DNA of 64,000 nucleotides from SZUA-36 sp963749115 (GTDB taxonomy: Bacteria > Pseudomonadota > Gammaproteobacteria > Xanthomonadales > SZUA-36): NCBI GenBank assembly GCA_963749115.1, contig CAVVLP010000001.1, forward strand, positions 62,001-126,000, given 5' to 3'. Of this stretch, positions 59,581-64,000 are shown in pieces; within the stretch, counting starts at the first letter, position 1; each line of letters begins with the position of its first letter. A model generated the notes under the pieces. The model did no database searches. It saw only the letters and a program-made list of their open reading frames with translations, and had not been told where the DNA came from. Position numbers and translations under genes: made by a program.

Positions 59581-60780
59581 ATGACAAGTAAAGGTCTTAG
59601 CCTGAGCAAACCAGGCACCCGGCACCTTACCGTAATCGCAGCGTTATTGGCGATGATCGGGCCGTTCAGTATCGATACCTACCTGCCCTCCTTTCCTGAT
59701 ATTGAAATGGAATTCGGTATCAGTCGCGCGATGCTGTCACAAAGCCTCGCGGTTTACCTGTTGGCCTTTGCCGTTTCGACCCTTGCCTGGGGTCCATTGG
59801 CGGACCGCTTTGGCCGTCGACTTGTCATCCTGATCAGCATGGCCTTGTATACACTTGGATCAATCGGTTGTGCCCTGGCACAAAACGCAGAGATTTTTAT
59901 GCTGTTGCGCGTGGTCCAGGGCCTGGCGGCCAGCGGCGGGTTTATCGCCGGACGCGCCATGATCCGTGATGCCCATGATGCCGAAGCGGCACACCGGGCG
60001 ATGTCACAGGTGATGATGTTGTTCGCCCTGGCACCGGCGTTGGCACCTGTACTAGGCGGTTGGTTACATGATTTTTTCGGCTGGCGCAGCGTTTTCTGGT
60101 TTCTAGGTATCTTCGGCAGTCTGCTGGTTCTGATGGGCTTGTTCATCAAGGAAACATTGCACCATGAACAACGCCGCTCCATACATCCTGCGAAAGTCAT
60201 GCGGGTGTATATAAGTGCGATTTTTCACAGGCGGTTTCCTGCCTTGGTACTTTGCCTTTCCCTGTCCTTCGGTGGTTTGTTTTTATATATCGCTGGCGCA
60301 CCAACTGTTATTTATGATTTCCTTGGTCTCGGTAGCGATGAGTTTGGCTGGCTGTTTATCCCGATTGTGGGAGGCCTGATACTGGGGGCGGCCATCTCAA
60401 GCCGCCTGGCCCATCGTTGGCCTGCGCAAAGAACCATAACCGCGGGACTGCTGGTGATGATCGTGGCCACGGTCATCAACCTCATCATGGTCAATTTTGC
60501 CACCGCGAGTATCATTTCGGTTGTAGGTCCGTTGGTACTCTATGTGACAGGTCTTGCCGTGATGATGCCGGCAATTACCGTTCAGGCACTTGATTGCCTG
60601 CCAACCCACCGTGGCACAGCGGCGTCAATGCAGGGCTTTTTGCAATCCATCACCAATGCCGCTGTGGCGAGTATTGCGGTCCCCCTGCTGCGTTCCCACT
60701 GGTTGGATTTTGTGCTGGGTCAGCTTGTGTTTTTATTACTGGCTACGGCTTTGTGGTATTACCTGAAACAACGCCATTGA
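59581..60780 (+). CDS. Bcr/CflA-type drug efflux MFS transporter
   Basis: 399 residues with twelve helices. The start GPFSIDTYLPSFPDI, the MFS loop GPLADRFGRR and RVVQGLAASGGFIAGRAMIRD are signatures of Bcr/CflA proton-drug antiporters. It exports small molecules such as bicyclomycin or sulfonamides in relatives. Converges with the gst gene through a shared hairpin. Confidence 0.9.
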   Translation: MTSKGLSLSKPGTRHLTVIAALLAMIGPFSIDTYLPSFPDIEMEFGISRAMLSQSLAVYLLAFAVSTLAWGPLADRFGRRLVILISMALYTLGSIGCALAQNAEIFMLLRVVQGLAASGGFIAGRAMIRDAHDAEAAHRAMSQVMMLFALAPALAPVLGGWLHDFFGWRSVFWFLGIFGSLLVLMGLFIKETLHHEQRRSIHPAKVMRVYISAIFHRRFPALVLCLSLSFGGLFLYIAGAPTVIYDFLGLGSDEFGWLFIPIVGGLILGAAISSRLAHRWPAQRTITAGLLVMIVATVINLIMVNFATASIISVVGPLVLYVTGLAVMMPAITVQALDCLPTHRGTAASMQGFLQSITNAAVASIAVPLLRSHWLDFVLGQLVFLLLATALWYYLKQRH

Positions 60781-60871
60781 ATTAAAAATATGGCCCAGAC
60801 CCGTCTTTCAGCCGATTTCCAGTCTCACGGTCTCCGCTATGCAATTACCGGGCATCAAACAAAAAAAACCC

Positions 60872-60902
60872 GCCTTGATCAGGCAGACTCCCTGATCAAG
60901 GC
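60872..60902. terminator. Terminator hairpin overlapping the end of gst
   Basis: GCCTTGATCAGG (60872-60883) pairs perfectly with 60891-60902 across a seven-base loop. On the minus strand it is followed by GGGTTTTTTTT, a strong terminator whose stem includes the stop codon and last codons of gst. On the plus strand CTTTT follows, so it may also end the efflux gene. Confidence 0.85.
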
Positions 60903-61493
60903 CTTTTGCACACCCGGGTCTTCCTTCATGCGAGCCATGAAACGCCGCATATTTGGGTAACAATCAAAACTGCCAGCCAGGTAGTGGATCCAGCGAAGCA
61001 TTGAAAAAGCGTAGGCATCCAGCAGCGTGCGCCGGTCGAATAGGATATGGTTTGTGGTACCAATCTTTTTTTCCACCATCACCGCTACCCGGTGTATGCG
61101 ATTAACCGCTGCAGCCTTGACAGCCGCAATGGACTCCGCATCCTCAGCTGTTGTGTAACGATCGGGGTTGAACCATACGGCAAAAGCAGGGTGAAAATCA
61201 CCCGTCAGAAAAGCAATCCACCGGTCTATCTCGAACCACTCAAAAATATTATGGCCAGTCAGTTTTCCTTCCGGATTCAAGGCACAGAAATATTGCAAAA
61301 TGGCATCCACCTGGTGTCTGTAGTTGCCATTGTTCATTTGTAAAACCGGAACTGCACCCAACGGACTATGACTGAGGAAGTAGTCATCCAGATTATTCAG
61401 GTCGACCTTTTGCAAAGTTAGCTTGATATCGAGCCACTCGGCAACAATGATCGGTGCCAATGAACAGGCACCTGGTGCGTAAAATAATTTCAT
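60879..61493 (-). CDS. Glutathione S-transferase family protein
   Basis: 204 residues. The thioredoxin-like N-domain begins MKLFYAPGACSLAPIIVAEW with the SLAP-type start of beta-class GSTs, then GAVPVLQMNNG and the HQVDAILQYF region (usually ESxAI). The all-helical C-domain follows (DAYAFSMLRW). Conjugation or reduction with glutathione is expected; the substrate is unknown. Confidence 0.88.
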   Translation of the reverse strand: MKLFYAPGACSLAPIIVAEWLDIKLTLQKVDLNNLDDYFLSHSPLGAVPVLQMNNGNYRHQVDAILQYFCALNPEGKLTGHNIFEWFEIDRWIAFLTGDFHPAFAVWFNPDRYTTAEDAESIAAVKAAAVNRIHRVAVMVEKKIGTTNHILFDRRTLLDAYAFSMLRWIHYLAGSFDCYPNMRRFMARMKEDPGVQKALIRESA

Positions 61494-61759
61494 GACCCCC
61501 CCTAATTTAAATGGTTCTTTAACAGTAACCAGGTTAACAAGACTGAAAATTCAATTCCAACAAGTTAATCAAGCTACAGCAAAGATCAGTCATTTGGCAA
61601 GTGTCCCCAGAAATTCACATAAACAGCCTTGAGCAAAAGTACTGCATACTCTAGAGTGTTTCCCTCTCGACATCAGTGAACATGAAATGGTCGATACCTG
61701 CGTGGACAACCGCAGTTCGCATCAACCAGGCCACTTCTACCACGCTGCCATGGAAGCAA

Positions 61760-63064
61760 ATGACAACTCAATCAAACCCACAACCGGCACTGCGTCGAGC
61801 CATCAGTAAAACCGGCTACAGCGCCATGGCGCTCAATAGTGTCATTGGTGCGGGTATCTTTGGCCTGCCTGCTGTGGCTGCCGCAAAAACCGGTGCATTC
61901 AGCCCGTGGTTGTTTGTAATCGCAGGAATATTGATTTTCAGTGTGGTGTTGTCATTTGCGCGCGCTTCCAGCATGTTTCGTAAAACCGGTGGCGCGGTCC
62001 TGTACGCGAGCCACGCTTTTGGCCCGTTCATAGGCTTCCAGACTGGCTGGTTGGCCTACCTTGGCCGTGTCACGTCCATGGGTGCCAATGCCAACCTTCT
62101 GGTTACATACGCGAGTTGGTTCTGGACACCACTCGCGGATGACCTGAACAGATCCATTGTGATGTCGGTGTTGATCATGGGTCTGACCTGGCTCAATGTC
62201 TGCGGTATCAGGCACAGTGTCGGAATAATCTATGTTTTCACCATACTGAAATTGTTGCCGCTGTCACTGCTGGTCTTGTTCGGCCTCGGGCATATTGACC
62301 TGCAAATGCTCGGCGGGGCCGATCTGCCCGAGTTTGGCCAGCTGAGTGAGGCGGTATTGATCGTACTGTACGCCTACGTCGGTTTTGAGGGGACCGTTGT
62401 AGCGGCAGGTGAAGGTTATCGCCCGCGTCGCGATCTGCCAAGAGCAATGATCAATACCATCCTGTTCACCGGCCTGATTTACGTGTCAATTCAGCTGGTG
62501 GCCATCTCGAGTTTGCCGGAACTGGCGACCAGTTCAAAAGCGTTGACGGATCTGGCAGTTGTACTGCTTGGTCCTGTCGGCGCGACCTTGTTGACCCTTG
62601 GTGCGGTGTTCTCGATTGGCGGTAACCTGCAGTCCACCTTTATGTCAGCACCCAGGATGACCTACGCACTCGCACATGATGGTAGCTTGCCACGCTGGTT
62701 TGCAAGTGTGCATGGCAAGTACCAGACACCGCATGTTTCCCTGTGGATTTATGGCGTTCTTTGCCTGGCCATGGCCTTAACCGGGAGTTTTGTCTGGCTG
62801 GCTGTGATGAGTACCCTCGCCAGGTTGTTGACCTACATTGTCTGTATCGCGGCACTACCACGCCTGCAGAAAACAACCGAGCCCGTGGAGGATCAGTTCA
62901 AATTACCAGGCGGTTTGCTTATTCCCGCCATCGCCGTGCTGCTTTGTCTGTGGCTCATTACCTACGCCTCTGCCGAGGCCTGGCTGACAACCCTGGTATT
63001 CATGGCGCTTGGCAGCGTTTTGTATGTTTTGTCAAGGCGGCTACCCGGAAATCAAACCAGGTAG
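61760..63064 (+). CDS. APC-family amino acid permease
   Basis: 434 residues from ATG 61760 (GGAAG upstream; an earlier start at 61676 adds no signal). Twelve helices with the APC first-helix motif ALNSVIGAGIFGLP, a second-helix stretch GGAVLYASHAFGPF and GYRPRRDLPRAM in the loop near helix 6-7. Imports or exchanges amino acids or amines with proton coupling; the substrate is not apparent. Confidence 0.88.
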   Translation: MTTQSNPQPALRRAISKTGYSAMALNSVIGAGIFGLPAVAAAKTGAFSPWLFVIAGILIFSVVLSFARASSMFRKTGGAVLYASHAFGPFIGFQTGWLAYLGRVTSMGANANLLVTYASWFWTPLADDLNRSIVMSVLIMGLTWLNVCGIRHSVGIIYVFTILKLLPLSLLVLFGLGHIDLQMLGGADLPEFGQLSEAVLIVLYAYVGFEGTVVAAGEGYRPRRDLPRAMINTILFTGLIYVSIQLVAISSLPELATSSKALTDLAVVLLGPVGATLLTLGAVFSIGGNLQSTFMSAPRMTYALAHDGSLPRWFASVHGKYQTPHVSLWIYGVLCLAMALTGSFVWLAVMSTLARLLTYIVCIAALPRLQKTTEPVEDQFKLPGGLLIPAIAVLLCLWLITYASAEAWLTTLVFMALGSVLYVLSRRLPGNQTR

Positions 63065-63110
63065 CTTACCTTTGACCAGCAATAACCGAACCACGAAACA
63101 ATGTCAGCAG

Positions 63111-63287
63111 TTATGCTGCCTGGATGGCCCGTTGACCGGCGGATAACCACTCAGCGCGGTTTACCTGGACATCACGTGGCGCGTCAATACGAATGAGTAT
63201 CCGGCCGTCTTTAACACCCAGTACCGTGACTTTCACGTTTTGACCAATCTTGACTTTTTCCCCTACATCACTTGTGACAAATAACAT
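63111..63287 (-). CDS. csrA: CsrA-like carbon storage regulator
   Basis: 58 residues from ATG 63287, seven bases after GGAG; an upstream in-frame start at 63302 exists. MLFVTSDVGEKVKIG, VTVLGVKDGRILIRIDAP and VNRAEW align with CsrA, keeping the C-terminal RNA-contacting Arg (VHREE to VNRAE), but the N-terminal Arg pair is Ser-Asp. An RNA-binding translational regulator, perhaps a specialised paralogue. Confidence 0.85.
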   Translation of the reverse strand: MLFVTSDVGEKVKIGQNVKVTVLGVKDGRILIRIDAPRDVQVNRAEWLSAGQRAIQAA

Positions 63288-63302
63288 GACTATCTCCTTC
63301 AC

Positions 63303-63684
63303 CAGCGGTCGATTGATTAGTTCGACCTGTTCCCTGTTTATTTACTTGACCTCGCAATCCTTGCAAGTCTCAAGGCCAATCAGCGTTCCAAGTTCCTTCC
63401 TGTAAGCGCTATCCCATTATTGGCACTATAACCTAATACAAGAAACGTACCAAAAAAGCGCTAAGAATAGGAATAGATATAAAAAGATTTAAATTATCTT
63501 TTAAATACAGCATGATAAAGCGTAATGGAGATTCCGATGAAAATTGGCCGTAACCCTACTTAAATCGCAATGTTCAAAATTATGTCTGAAAAACGACACT
63601 AATTGTCACCACAAGACCTTGACACTGGTTCTCGGAGTTACCTACTGGCATAATTCCAACGCTCATTTCATATCGGAGTTTTCC
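63303..63684. other. Intergenic region between csrA and the methyltransferase
   Basis: Over 380 bases, AT-rich near 63460-63510, with no supported gene. A frame from 63544 leads into the methyltransferase but its first part has no domain character and is taken as chance. Promoters for both neighbours are expected here. Confidence 0.45.
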
Positions 63685-64000
63685 ATGTCCACATTGATCG
63701 AACAGGCACACTCCAGGGAGTGGTTTTATTCCTATGATTTGCCTGACGGCAGTTCAACGTTCCACCTATCACGATGCTGATATCCATGTAATCCACGATA
63801 CCCGCTGGCAGATGCTGGAATCTTACCTGGACAGGAACCTGGGAACCGACCGGGATGGTTTGTCCGCACTGGACCTGGCATCTCACCAGGGCTGGTTTGC
63901 CGTCAATATGGCACGCGCCGGGTTCTCACCTGTACTGGGTGTCGATGCCCGCCAGTCACATGTGGATGACGCAACGTTGATCTCGAGTATCTATGAAATG
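63685..64000 (+). CDS. Class I SAM-dependent methyltransferase, N-terminal part (frameshifted, runs off window)
   Basis: Begins at ATG 63685 (CGGAG upstream): SREWFYSYDLPDGS, then an extra base near 63755 stops it at 63778. One frame on the sequence continues without a stop to the window end: YHDADIHVIHDTRWQMLE, then LSALDLASHQGWFAVNMARAGF, the SAM-binding motif I with the GVDAR Asp loop. Relatives methylate or bind mRNA or lipid-linked substrates; too little is present to say which. Confidence 0.72.

Overview
The window reads as chromosome of an uncultured-type gammaproteobacterium, probably a facultative or chemolithotrophic marine or sediment organism. The grounds are an Rnf complex, an NAD-linked Hox hydrogenase, a sulfide:quinone-oxidoreductase-like flavoprotein, gammaproteobacterial housekeeping families (ArfB, MetZ, TrkH, CsrA, Bcr/CflA) and large secreted proteins. 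Species cannot be named. I see no rRNA, tRNA, CRISPR array, transposase or phage block.

Layout. 1-3.3 kb: end of an rnf operon in the order D-G-E-A, then a small Cys-rich membrane protein and apbE, which flavinylates Rnf subunits. 3.6-10.3 kb: a giant envelope protein with a mid-protein IPTL-type sorting motif, then three tandem tail-collar (microcystin-dependent-protein-like) genes, two DUF6916-type proteins and a GNAT. 10.6-14 kb: a beta-helix adhesin-like protein and an MgtC/DUF4010 membrane protein. 14.3-19.5 kb: hoxFUYHW, a soluble NAD-reducing [NiFe] hydrogenase with its endopeptidase. 19.7-26.7 kb: ArfB, SQR-like protein, YhhN, M14 carboxypeptidase, a membrane protein and a small secreted protein. 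27-32.5 kb: a Pls/PosA-type single-module NRPS beside an arginine amidinotransferase, a likely natural-product pair. 32.7-39 kb: TVP38/VTT protein, three phosphorelay proteins, YkoF-like protein, MetZ, a serine hydrolase and a hemerythrin. 39.2-46.1 kb: a compact type II fatty-acid/polyketide cluster (ACP, dehydratase, CLF-like KS, KS, ketoreductase, MDR reductase, LpxL-like acyltransferase, PPTase) behind a perfect palindrome. 46.1-64 kb: zinc metalloprotease, LRR lipoprotein, TrkH, metallo-beta-lactamase-fold protein, atypical SDR, DUF6498-like protein, PPDK divergent from a radical SAM gene, efflux pump, GST, amino-acid permease, CsrA and the start of a methyltransferase.

The most striking technical signal is about 23 frameshifts in 15 otherwise conserved genes. 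Nearly all (21) have the sense of one extra base, often in a short homopolymer. I read these as sequencing or assembly insertions, so split genes are annotated here as single loci across the shifts. The best candidates for undescribed biology are the KS/CLF-acyltransferase cluster with its palindrome, the Pls-amidinotransferase pair, and the mid-cut envelope protein followed by the tail-collar/DUF6916 island.
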